Shown here piece by piece: positions 1 to 10,037 of a DNA stretch of 64,000 nt. This DNA is from Globomyces pollinis-pini (lineage: Eukaryota > Chytridiomycota > Chytridiomycetes > Rhizophydiales > Globomycetaceae), in assembly GCA_025399215.1 (NCBI GenBank), contig MU621159.1:1-64000 (forward strand), read 5' to 3'. Numbering within the stretch: the stretch's first letter is position 1; each line of letters starts with the position of its first letter. A program made the translations under genes and the position numbers. The notes under the pieces were generated by a model, which saw nothing but the letters and a program-made list of their open reading frames with translations, made no database searches and was not told the origin of the DNA.

Positions 1-449
1 GTAAATTGCTATTATTAAATTTTCATTTTGGATAAATACAATTATAACCGTATGAATTACGCACAAAGTACAACCAAAATTAAGGATAATCTCGTTTAAA
101 AACATCTATTTCACTCTTAAATACAAAACAATTTCATCCAAGAAAACTGGTATTATTCGGTGCCGTATATATACTACTGATATATAATTCAGATCAGTTT
201 CAATACCTAGCAAAATCAAAATAACCCTTGCTCGCGATGTATTTACAAATAAAAATAGGAAACTTTTCACTTGGAGTCAAAAAGAAACCATAAGCTAAAT
301 GAAAATCTAACAAACTATTGCTGGTACATTGTGCTATGGACTATGTAAACAAAGTGGAAAAATGACGGGAAAGAGGAAAATTTAGATAAACCTCGTGTTG
401 TTTTGAGCGCGTTATTTTTCAAACATTGTTGATCTAACTGCACTAAACG
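1..449. other. Intergenic, upstream of first gene
   Basis: AT-rich sequence with no convincing coding segment. It presumably holds the promoter of the plus-strand gene that starts at 450. No RNA gene or repeat was recognised. Confidence 0.5.
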
Positions 450-1217
450 ATGAACTCATACGAGTCTCTTACTTTCACATACCATAACTCGAAATACTCG
501 TGTTTAAAGGGTATGTTCCCTTTTCATATAGCCATGGCATATATGGTTGGTATATCAGGAGTTGGATGCTTTGCAACTAGAGCTGTGTCGAAATGGAAGC
601 CATACCATATCTATTTTGCCAGGGTATATATTCTTTCTATGTTATGGTGTACGGCTTCTTCTCTGTTGATCCACAATACAGGACTTCCGTTGGGAGTTTT
701 GATTTCGTTTATTTGGGTACTTGGTGGTTTGACTCTAGGTTGGATGGTGATCATGATTCATCAATACGTACTATATAACGCTGCTCTCAAAAGTTTGGAC
801 ACAAAAATTACTGGTGGGTTTACAGGTTCCTTAAAAACATTGATACAACAAGAAAAGAATCTAATAGCGAATTCCAAATCATTATTAGAAAGAATGGTTT
901 CGTGGAAAGCTTTGCATGGTTGTATCATGTTTACTTCTTGGATCAACATAACTGGTCGATTGTTCTTTTCCGACCAAAGCGCAGCACACTTTGAGTGCCA
1001 TACTTATCCAGCATATAAACCATTGGATGGATTTCATTATAAAGGGGGTGGAAACACAAACATCACACTTGTTCCAATTGAAGATCCCAACTACAACAAA
1101 CAACCTTGGGCGAATGGGGAAGTTCGCTGGGGTGCTATAATGTTATTTGGACCAATGGTTGGAGCAGCAGTTGTGGGATTAATTTTTGGTATCTTTAATA
1201 GTCGTAAGCATAAGTAA
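450..1217 (+). CDS. Multi-pass membrane protein with conserved histidines
   Basis: A 255-residue single-exon protein starting at an ATG. It has about five hydrophobic segments, near residues 24-42, 56-75, 80-105, 150-170 and 228-248. Histidines sit at the ends of helices (PFHIAMAY, PYHIYFARV, MIHQYV, ALHGCIMF), which recalls heme-binding four-helix families such as cytochrome b561 or DUF2306-type proteins. The resemblance is by eye only and no family is assigned. A long loop with polar and aromatic residues (about 175-225) precedes the last helix, and the tail is basic. It is probably an integral membrane protein. A role in redox or heme chemistry is speculation. Confidence 0.6.
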   Translation: MNSYESLTFTYHNSKYSCLKGMFPFHIAMAYMVGISGVGCFATRAVSKWKPYHIYFARVYILSMLWCTASSLLIHNTGLPLGVLISFIWVLGGLTLGWMVIMIHQYVLYNAALKSLDTKITGGFTGSLKTLIQQEKNLIANSKSLLERMVSWKALHGCIMFTSWINITGRLFFSDQSAAHFECHTYPAYKPLDGFHYKGGGNTNITLVPIEDPNYNKQPWANGEVRWGAIMLFGPMVGAAVVGLIFGIFNSRKHK

Positions 1218-1523
1218 TACTAATAAACCATGAAATCAATCTTCTAGTTATAATTTTAATGAAACATAAGATTCTGCTCAAGAGATAGTTCAACAGACTC
1301 TATTGAACTATGAATACTGACACGCTACTTTAAGCGTATGACAAACTTTTTACCGTCATGAAAAGAAGAAATATTGATGGTCAATGTATTGATCGCTTTA
1401 GGATTATTTCTCCTTCCGAGAATCAGTTAGTTGATTGGTGATGGTTAATCGCCGAAATTTGGCCGATTCCGCTCCCACCCAATATAAAAATCAATTTTGA
1501 ACTGATCATCAATTACAAACAAA
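1218..1523. promoter_or_regulatory. Intergenic with TATA box of the glycosyltransferase
   Basis: About 300 bp between two plus-strand genes. TATAAA lies at 1483-1488, 41 bp before the ATG at 1524, a spacing repeated at many genes in this window. Nothing else was recognised. Confidence 0.5.
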
Positions 1524-3196
1524 ATGAACAGTAACCAGCCTTTCAGCGGATTAGCAAACATGTTTCGAATGCTCTTGATCTTTCTTTGTATTCTTGGTCA
1601 GAGTCAAGGGTTAACCATTGCAATTGGAATGACTTTTGGATCTTTATCCCATGTTAACACCTACTTTCATGCCTCTAAGCTGTTGCTCGAACAAAATCAT
1701 ACACTAGTCTTTGCTACCCCTTCTCAATATTTCAAATTCACAAAGGATTTCCCTCATGTAACAACCTTTGATATTGGCCAAATGGCAGTGCAGGAAGATG
1801 TCATGCTAGAAAAGATTATACGGCAAGAGAGCATGTCATCCAAAGTCATCGTGCATTTTATGAAGCAGTTTTCAGATAACTTGGAAACTTCGATCAAAGG
1901 GTATCAATCACTTCATGAAAAAATGCATGTTGATTTGATGTTATGCGATTTTGGGGAAGAAGGCTGTATGACGGTTGCAAAGCACTACAAAGTTCGAGTA
2001 GGAATATTGTCACATCTAGGTTTTGATGGTTGGGGGTTAGAATGGTATATACCGTCATTCATTGGTGAAGCTATTTCTCAAAAATCACACATCGAATCTT
2101 TTTGGACAAGAACTTACAATCAACTTCAAATACTGTCTGTAGTTCCATCACTAATGTCTATTGATTCAAAAAATCAGGCATTAAAAGAAAAATTGGGATT
2201 TGGAGGTATTCCAAAGCCAAGCGCTAAAGATTCATTTGTATTTGGCCATTCTTTTCAAGGGTTTGTTCCAGCTAGACCCATTCCATCCAATGGAGTTGTT
2301 TTTGGTCCAATGATTTATCCAGATTTAACACCATTTAATCCGGAATTGAAAGCAAAACTGGATGGCTTTCATTCTGTTGGACTTTCGGTAGTTTATATCG
2401 CATTCGGTAGCGTTGCCAATTCAGATAACGTAGGTATCAATGACAGATTAATTGAAACAATTCGATTATTGCTACGGCAATCAAAAAAATTGGTAGTCTT
2501 GTGGTCTGTTACAAAAGCAAAAATTGACATTAAATCGCTATTAGAAGAATTTGGCAGTCGCTTTGTTGCATTATCTTGGGTACAGCAAAAACATGTCTTG
2601 GCACATCCAGCAGTGAAAGTGTTTTTAACTCATGGTGGTCAAGGCAGTATACATGAAGCAATATACTATGGAAAGCCATTGGTAGTATGTCCATTATTTG
2701 GTGATCAATTTTCTAATGCGATAATGGTAATTGAAAATGGAATAGGACTGCAAGTCCGTAAACTTCGTTTCACACCTGAAGAACTGGCAAGTAATACTTT
2801 TTATAATAATGATTAGACAAACTAATGGTGATGATGTTTGCAACCGGAGTTGACCTGCCAATCAACAAGGAAACTATCAAAGCGCTACCAGTACCGAACC
2901 CTGAAGAATGGGTGAAGAATGTACAAAGTCAATTGACGAAATTCAACAAGTTGGCCATCATGAACAGTGATTCTCATCCACAGTTGGTAGCCAATGCCAT
3001 GCATATGATTGCCACGGTTGGGTATGACCATTTGATCCCAGCCGATGCTAAGTTATCTATATTCGATCGTGTTCCATTTTCTGTCATCTTGGTTAGCATC
3101 TTATTTGGAACCTTTTTGGTCAATACTAGCATCAGGTTTAGCAGTTGGATTTTACGAACTCTTTTTGTTCAAAAATCAAAAGTCAAAACTGATTGA
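1524..3196 (+). CDS. UDP-glycosyltransferase, GT1 family, one micro-intron
   Basis: A GT1 UDP-sugar glycosyltransferase of the UGT type, which moves sugar to small lipophilic acceptors. The ATG is followed by a hydrophobic signal sequence (about residues 12-30). The donor-binding half carries the family signature HGGQGSIHEAI followed by GKPLVVCPLFGDQ. A C-terminal transmembrane segment (VILVSILFGTFLV) and a basic tail suit an ER-anchored enzyme with a lumenal catalytic domain. The reading frame stops at 2816, but removing a 26-nt GT-AG intron at 2791-2816 joins the frames through EELAN and gives about 548 residues, a normal UGT length. The intron is inferred from frame and splice signals. The acceptor substrate cannot be told. 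Confidence 0.9.
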
Positions 3197-3313
3197 ACTG
3201 TTATTCAATAAATTTTAAATTGAAAAACTTGTATTTAGCCAGTTAGATACTTAGTAAAGATATCTGAAGACTAAGAAAAAATCTATAACCAAACTGTAAA
3301 TATCTATTGTTGA

Positions 3314-4066
3314 TCACACTTCTTCAGCCCATGTCCTCAACAACTTTTGTGGATAGACGAAAAACCTGTTCCCCATGGTTCTAAAGGATGACTTTTCAGG
3401 AACTGTTATTGAAAATTTTGATACAAGTAGTTCAACCACATCTTTCCAACCATAGTGAAAACATGCTGCAATTGCGTTTCGATATCTTTCTTGATCAAAT
3501 TTAAAGTCTGGATCGTTTAATATCACAAGTACAATTTGTTTATACATATTGAAAGCAGCAGTATCTAAGGGCATATTTGAAAGATCCCTTTTGTCTGTAA
3601 AACAACATCCAAATTCACCCTCTCCTCTTCTATATCTTCTATTTGGATCAACCCACTTCTTCTCGATTGCCAAAAGAACTAGATTTTGTCGTTCTTGGAA
3701 ATGATCTACGCTTCTCAACTTTTGAAATATTCCATCTTGTCTAACTCGGTAAGGTACTGTATCAATCACATCTTCCCATTCCATTAGTCTTTTCCACTCT
3801 TTGGCAATACAAGCATCATAAAACTTTGATTCGTATTTGATGTACTCTCCATAGTTCATACCGGGTTCACATCCATTGATATAAGGCACTCTCCTTTGTT
3901 TAATTTTTCCATGTTCTCTTGTCAAGTTCAACACTTTTAAGTGTATAAAAGAAGAATTCTTCCAAATTGGATATGCTTTTTGCAAACAGTTTATGTCTTT
4001 CACCGACAGATAATCAATAATATCCTCCAGAGTTTCGACTGGTAAAGTATCCAAATAACTTTCCAT
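3314..4066 (-). CDS. F-box-like protein with helical C-terminus
   Basis: A single-exon protein of 250 residues. The N-terminus (LPVETLEDIIDYLSVKDINC, residues 8-27) looks like an F-box, which would bind Skp1 and recruit substrates to an SCF ubiquitin ligase. The C-terminal segment AIAACFHYGWKDVVELLV resembles a degenerate ankyrin-type helix pair, so a substrate-binding repeat region is possible. The middle is rich in charged and aromatic residues with no recognised domain. It lies tail to tail with the glycosyltransferase. The F-box call rests on one short motif. Confidence 0.6.
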   Translation of the reverse strand: MESYLDTLPVETLEDIIDYLSVKDINCLQKAYPIWKNSSFIHLKVLNLTREHGKIKQRRVPYINGCEPGMNYGEYIKYESKFYDACIAKEWKRLMEWEDVIDTVPYRVRQDGIFQKLRSVDHFQERQNLVLLAIEKKWVDPNRRYRRGEGEFGCCFTDKRDLSNMPLDTAAFNMYKQIVLVILNDPDFKFDQERYRNAIAACFHYGWKDVVELLVSKFSITVPEKSSFRTMGNRFFVYPQKLLRTWAEEV

Positions 4067-4311
4067 TTTCTTTGCCTTTAAAGAGAGAATCGATTTGTTT
4101 TAAATTCCCCATTCAAGTCGAGTCACACTTTTCATTAGATTATGAAACTTTCTCTAGTAGGTGAGTTGATTACTTGATATTAGCTAGCTGTATTGAGATG
4201 CAAAAGAATTGTTCAAATTTGTGAAGGATTGGGACGGAAACTGGAAGGAAATTTCTACTTAAAACTACTTCATGAAAGTAAATTCTAATCCTTTTTATTT
4301 TAAGTCTATCA

Positions 4312-6989
4312 CTAAAGTGGTGGGTTGGCATTTCGAACCAATTCAACAAATTGATCATGGAACCATTCTCCAGCTTGAGGAGCATTGTACAATGCATCAA
4401 ATCCATCTGGACCACCAGCTACACAAAAACCATCAACACGACTATTACCGCTTGAAGCACCATCTGATTCGCCTGGTGGTTTGGCCCATACATAAGCATC
4501 AACATTGGTAATTGGATTGGCTTGAGGACGGAATCCAATCCCAGCACCTTTGTTGTTACACCATGAACCCCAACGAGTTCTGATCCCTGCCACACCATTA
4601 CGACTGGTGTCGATGATAAATCTTGAAGGTAAACCGGCTTGTCTGAATCTCCAGGCCAAAATGCTGAGGAAGAGATTTTCATCTATTGCTGGATTATAAT
4701 CGTATGTCAGTCTTTCATTTCCTCCCTTGTCTTTGGCCATAAACATTGGTGCCTTTTGCTTGGCTGGTGGGACCCCATTACTAAAGACTGGACTGTAATT
4801 GGCAATGTTTGTAGCAAAACCTTGAATGCGAAGGTTTCCATTCATAGCCCTTGCCCAACCAAAAGTATCTTGAAGGATACGCACAATACTTTCTTGACCA
4901 TCTTCCCATCCAAGCCAACCTCCATGAGCAACATCGATGTACATGTAAACGTTAGGAATTGTGGTCAATTTAGAAAGTGCATATGCTACTCCTTCTTTAT
5001 ATCCAGGACCAGCAGCAGCACATCGAGGATTATCCATATTAGTGGCCAAGTTCGGTAGCGAGTCGGGTTCAATGATGAGAACGATTCGGACATGTGGATT
5101 GTTGTTGCGGTTTAATTCATCAACAAAACGATCAATATACTAGAATAATTAGATTCAAATAGATAAAGTACCTGACTTTTGTATGTATCTATTCCACCAA
5201 CTGCAATCTGACCGTTAGATGCCAATGCATGACAGTCACGTCCAGGGAGGTTGTAAACAATAAATTGAATAGTAACTGGGTTGGAGGCACTTGCTTGTCG
5301 TCCAGCATTTCGCATATGTTTACCAATCTTGCTTAAATTTTCTATCGTATCTACCCAGATAGCCGTAGGTTGATTCTTGACAACGTTTGCTTTTCCTGCA
5401 ATTGATCCGTCTCTTGCAATCGAACTATCTACCGATTGCGCAAAGTCAGGACTTACATAACCAGAAGCGCCTGCATATGGATTGTCAACTCTAACAACGT
5501 CCCTTCCAGTTACTAATTTGTTACATAGCAGACCAGACTGGACATTTCCATTGGGTTTACTGGCAGGATAATCAACAGTAAACTTTTTCATGTAACAATT
5601 GTTGTAGGCGAAACCAAACGCAGTACAACCGGGAGTGAATGCACATGCAAAAGCGCATTCATCTACACCAGCTGCACCAACCGATTTGAAATCACCGCCA
5701 GTAAAGTCACGGTTGTCAAAGTATACAACACCTTTCTTCACACATTCGTTTCTTCCTCCAAGAATTGCTGAATAGATATCTTTATTCTTCTCGCGACGAC
5801 TTGATGATTGAATTCCACCTTTGAAGTAGCAGACCTTCTGACTGGAAGACCAAGAGTAAGCATTACAACCTTCAACTTGTTGGCACATGGTTTGACAGTA
5901 GTTTCTATCGGTGGCAGGTTGGTTGCTTAAATCGCCTCCAACAAAGTCTTCAAAATCGTAGAAAGTCCAACCAAACATATCGACTTGAGATGGTGGAGGA
6001 GGTGGTGGAGGAGGAGGGGGTGTAGGTGGTTTTGGGGCAGGGGGATAGCACTTGATTGAGATCACAGTATCAATCATATCTTGGCTTGGAAAATCCATTG
6101 TGACAAATCCAGTTGCAGTAGGACAAGAAGTATGTTCCTTCATATAATCCAACGCTTTTGGATTAATATAAGCTGCCAAATTTCGTAGTCCCGCACCAGC
6201 AGCGTCAATCACAGCAGACGAAGCAATATCATAATAAAGCTTATCAGAATCTTTGCGGGCAGATTTATCCCAAATATCTTTGAAGGCTTGGACGGCTTTA
6301 GTTGCTTTAGAGAAAGACCAACCAGGTCGAGATTGGATGCATTCATCGAATCCAAAGCCATAGTCCAGGCCATAGTAATTGTTCCAAAAACTGACAATTT
6401 TTCCACGCATGTCACCCATAGTCAAGCTTTTACCACAATTTCCATGTTTTCTTTCATCTACATACCACAAACTCTTTTTGATGTAAGCATTGAATCGGTC
6501 TTGGAATTGACGAGTGCTAATTTTTTGGCCATCACCATCATGTTCTTTCTGGATTCTGACAATGAGAGTTTCCTTTGGGTGGTTTTCAATAAAGGAATGA
6601 ATTTGAGAGATCACATCATTCAGATTCAAATCAAGGTAGACTGCACCATGATACATGCAGATTGCGGTGTCAGAACCTTCACAAGATCCAGCACGTAAAT
6701 CAATGTAGCGGATACCTGCATTAAGTTGCGTTGCAATAGACCAACTTTGAGTTTTTACCTGACCAAAGGCTGTTTCGATACCCGAAGCTTTGTATGTACT
6801 GGCGTCATGAGTACCTGGGATCAACATTTCACTAAGTTTGACATGATTAGGCACGCTCTCCATCCAATTAGGGTTACTTCCTGGAACTTCATCTGGGATT
6901 CGTATTGGTGGTTCTGGAATTTCACCACCTGGCTCGCCTGGAATTCGAATGGCAAGTGCATGAAGAATGCACAAGTAGGACTTTAACAT
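4312..6989 (-). CDS. Secreted PI-PLC X / PAN / PAN / GH6 fusion
   Basis: About 881 residues in two exons (6989-5172 and 5139-4312) around a 32-nt intron at 5171-5140. After a short N-terminal hydrophobic stretch, residues about 43-300 form a bacterial-type PI-PLC X domain: IPGTHDAST and CMYHGAV hold the two catalytic histidines. A polyproline linker (about 318-333) leads to two PAN/Apple-like Cys-rich modules (about 335-410 and 415-493), a class that binds glycans or proteins. The rest is glycoside hydrolase family 6: YNLPGRDCHALASNG, the IIEPDSLPN signature with the usual catalytic Asp, AHGGWLGW and DTSRNG...RWGSWCN. GH6 enzymes cut beta-1,4-glucan from the non-reducing end or internally. 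PLC, both PANs and the GH6 start lie in one uninterrupted exon, so the fusion does not depend on gene modelling. The predicted product is a secreted wall-attacking enzyme. Confidence 0.9.
5140..5171 (-). other. 32-nt GT-AG intron in the PLC-PAN-GH6 gene
   Basis: The reading frame ends just after the SQ of GGIDTYKSQ. Removing a 32-nt segment that starts with GTACTT, contains CTAAT and ends with CTAG joins it in phase 0 to YIDRFVDELN and then the GH6 EPDS motif. It is typical of the tiny introns in this window. Confidence 0.85.
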
Positions 6990-7782
6990 TTTACTGAATA
7001 GTCTTATGGCAAAATTTCGTTATCATTAAATACCTTTTTCTGTGTAACTGTCCGTTTCTTGTTCAACTTGGTTCTCATCATTTGACTTGTCCCAAAATAA
7101 ATGAAACGTTTCATTTATAAACATGGCCTTTGAAAAAAGCGGTTAAATCCAACAAGAAGTTCCATTTTCCATAGAAGAGAAGTGATGTAAGCTTTTGAAT
7201 TATGTGATATGCAGATAGTAGACATGTCCGTAGATAGCCGTAGTATAGAATTCCAAATTGGACTGAAGTGGATCACGAAAAACAGCAACACCCATTTGTT
7301 CTAGCAACACCCACAAATATTTGGCCAAAATGAAGAAATGATCACAAACAAGAACACAAAACTAAAGCAATTAGTAACGTAGGCCACTTGGTCTCTTTTT
7401 ACGTCATTATATCTTAAGGGATCTTTGCAGTACTGCATTTAACAAATCCTGAAATACCTTTGTGTTCCGTTTCAGAAAAATTGTGATCGCTGTGTGGTTC
7501 CCTAGGTCACTCATTGAGCCCTCAGCATTTTGGGACATTTCACATTTCTAGGTCAAAATCTCCTTTTTAAGTTTTGCCGATTCGATTTTATCAGAGCTGC
7601 TAATATAATAGGTCAATATTACTAGCTCTTGTCTCAACGGTACGAAACAATTTGCATGATGTAAATATATTCAAATTTTACTTGTCATTCACGTTAGACA
7701 GCATTACTACTATTACTCAGCAGAAGTGTTTACAGTATTAAGTGGAACACGAAAAAATGATAGAATAATGCGACCTTGAAGT
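6990..7782. other. Intergenic, about 790 bp
   Basis: Lies between the start of the minus-strand PLC-PAN-GH6 gene and the end of the minus-strand helicase gene. A TATTTAA-like box (minus strand) near 7033 is about 43 bp upstream of the ATG at 6989. The rest holds no convincing reading frame, repeat or RNA gene. Confidence 0.4.
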
Positions 7783-9783
7783 TTATTTAAAGTAATCGTT
7801 ATGAATTACTTTGATCAGGTTTGATGCTGCTATTTGCATAGAAGCCTTTTTGGACAAGCAAGATCCTTCTGCAGTAAGAATGGAACGGCCATACTCTAGA
7901 ATTGTAAATGTGGTGGTAAAATTTCGACCATTTCGACCAAACTTGTTCTGTAGCTCTGCTTTTGTTTTCTGACAATAGTGTTTCAACACCATCAAGGCCT
8001 GTTTTTGTTTTCCATCGGTAGTCTGTTCCAAGTAGAGTTGAAGTATTTTCCTTGCTTGAAAACGTCGGGACTCTTGAGCTTTTATTTTTGTATTATGGAT
8101 CTCATCCAAAGAATTTTCAGATATCCCATCGCTGCTAATCTTGGATATCACATTGGATTGAACTTGCTCGGCATTTTCCAAGCTGGATACATTTCGCCCC
8201 TTCTGCTCTTGAAGGACAACAAAGGAACTATTTGATTGACGAGCACGACCTCTGCTTTGCACTAGAGACACTGGAGTTTGGATTGCATCGAATCGAATGA
8301 CGCAGTTTGCAGCAGGAATATCCATCCCTTCCTCCGCAACACTAGTGGCAAAAAGCAAATTGATTGTGCCGTCAGCAAATTGTTTAATCCGTTGTTTTGC
8401 AACTGCTGGTTTGACAGACAGGGTTGATGTTGCTGGAGCTGAAGTTGCATAAATGACATTTGAAAAAATGATTTTTTGCAAATCTGGATCATTTGACACA
8501 AAGTGATTTACAATGTGAGTAGAAATTCGTTGTTGAACAAACACAATACACCTAAACGATTCTCCGAACCTTTTATATTGAACTAGAAGGACAGATTTAA
8601 GATGCATGAGCGACGTGAATTCCTGGCTAAGTTGTTGCCACTGGATGCTGAGAGGTTGTAAATGACGATTTGTGGATGAATTATTAATCAATGCGTTCAT
8701 GATCAAATATTGCATTCCAAGTTCTAGATGGCGTTGCCTAGAATTAATAATGACACGCACACATTCGTATAAATGTTCAAGAATTGAATACATATCTTTC
8801 AATGATTTTGATTTTGAGGTATCTATTTTCTTGTGAGCGTAAGTCCCCCAAGAACCCACATTTCCCATCTTTCCTTTTCTACCGATTGGAGTAATAAATG
8901 AAGTATCCAGCATTGAAATCTCAGCTTCCAGAGTCTTTATTGCGGACATCAATGCTAAGGATAGAGAATGAATCGGTTTGGATCTTGTTTGGACGTGATG
9001 TAGGAAGTCCCCTAAAGAATTGTGTACTTTTCCTGGCAGTTCCAATTCCTTAACTTGATCCGAGCAGACAGGTTCCGAGTCCACACCAAGACTCACTTCT
9101 GCAGATATGGAAGCATGATATCCATCATTAATTAATTCATCCTCAGTGGCAGTGAAAATACAGTTTCCATTCAAGTTCAGATCAAAACAAAGATGTTCAA
9201 TATCTTTTTGAATGGTAGCAGATCCCATAGAATAAGTCAATGAAGCGGTAAGCCCTAAGATTCGAGGTCGATTTTCTTCTTTAAGAGCCGATATTTGACG
9301 AGATACTGTACGATAAGGATGTTGTTTCATCACATGATGAACTTCATCGAAAATAACCAAACAGAAATTGGAGTATGTGAATTTTGCATCAATGGAAAGA
9401 GTTATAAAGGCTGCAGGTGTTGAAATGATCATATCATGAGACGCTTTGAACGGATTTGAACCACCAGCCATATATTCTGCGACTGAAAGACCAGTCTGCA
9501 AGCGAACAGCCTTTGCTTGTTGAGAAACAAGTAGTCTAGTAGGAACTAGAAATAAAACTGGTTTCTTCATAGACAAGCATAAAGATTTAGCAACAGTAGC
9601 AGCAATCCGAGTTTTCCCAGAACCAGTTGGAAGCACCACAATGCAGCTTTTGGTCAAAGCAAGAGAACAAGCCTTCAACTGATACGGTCTTAGTATAGTT
9701 GACATGGGTTCCATTTTTAATTGGGTAAGATTTCCTTTAAATGCTTGGTGCACTTCAAGTGTCAAGTTTGACATTAGTGACAT
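7783..9783 (-). CDS. Dicer/RIG-I-like SF2 helicase with C-terminal dsRBD
   Basis: A single-exon protein of 666 residues. Motif I (LPTGSGKTRI) is at 51-60, motif II (DEVHH) at 146-150 and motif III (TAS) at 179-181. A long helical insert lies between the two RecA-like halves, as in RIG-I and Dicer. The C-terminal half has SVAEEGMDIP and QSRGRAR (motifs V and VI of the Dicer/RIG-I/FANCM group). Residues about 596-666 fit a dsRNA-binding domain, with G.NFTTTFTI and LSKKASMQIAASNLI. The family uses ATP to bind or move on double-stranded RNA. No PAZ or RNase III domain follows: the frame ends at 7783 and the next gene is unrelated. It could be an RNA sensor, an RNAi cofactor or half of a split Dicer. 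Confidence 0.9.
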   Translation of the reverse strand: MSLMSNLTLEVHQAFKGNLTQLKMEPMSTILRPYQLKACSLALTKSCIVVLPTGSGKTRIAATVAKSLCLSMKKPVLFLVPTRLLVSQQAKAVRLQTGLSVAEYMAGGSNPFKASHDMIISTPAAFITLSIDAKFTYSNFCLVIFDEVHHVMKQHPYRTVSRQISALKEENRPRILGLTASLTYSMGSATIQKDIEHLCFDLNLNGNCIFTATEDELINDGYHASISAEVSLGVDSEPVCSDQVKELELPGKVHNSLGDFLHHVQTRSKPIHSLSLALMSAIKTLEAEISMLDTSFITPIGRKGKMGNVGSWGTYAHKKIDTSKSKSLKDMYSILEHLYECVRVIINSRQRHLELGMQYLIMNALINNSSTNRHLQPLSIQWQQLSQEFTSLMHLKSVLLVQYKRFGESFRCIVFVQQRISTHIVNHFVSNDPDLQKIIFSNVIYATSAPATSTLSVKPAVAKQRIKQFADGTINLLFATSVAEEGMDIPAANCVIRFDAIQTPVSLVQSRGRARQSNSSFVVLQEQKGRNVSSLENAEQVQSNVISKISSDGISENSLDEIHNTKIKAQESRRFQARKILQLYLEQTTDGKQKQALMVLKHYCQKTKAELQNKFGRNGRNFTTTFTILEYGRSILTAEGSCLSKKASMQIAASNLIKVIHNDYFK

Positions 9784-10037
9784 TTTCGATTCGCATCTTT
9801 TGGGATTCGTTAGTGTGAGAGGTTAGTTTGCTTATAACTACAACGATGTCCCATATTGGCTTAAAGGAAAAATTCTTTTGTAATTTAGCCCTGTTACGTC
9901 GTGATCTAGTTTATTTCTATCTAATTAAAGTTTTAATTTATTGTTTTGATTATCGTATCCTCAAACGATCAAGCTATAATATCTAGGAATTGCTTTCATC
10001 CTGACGACTAGAAAGAATAGTTAATGAACAAGTTGCC

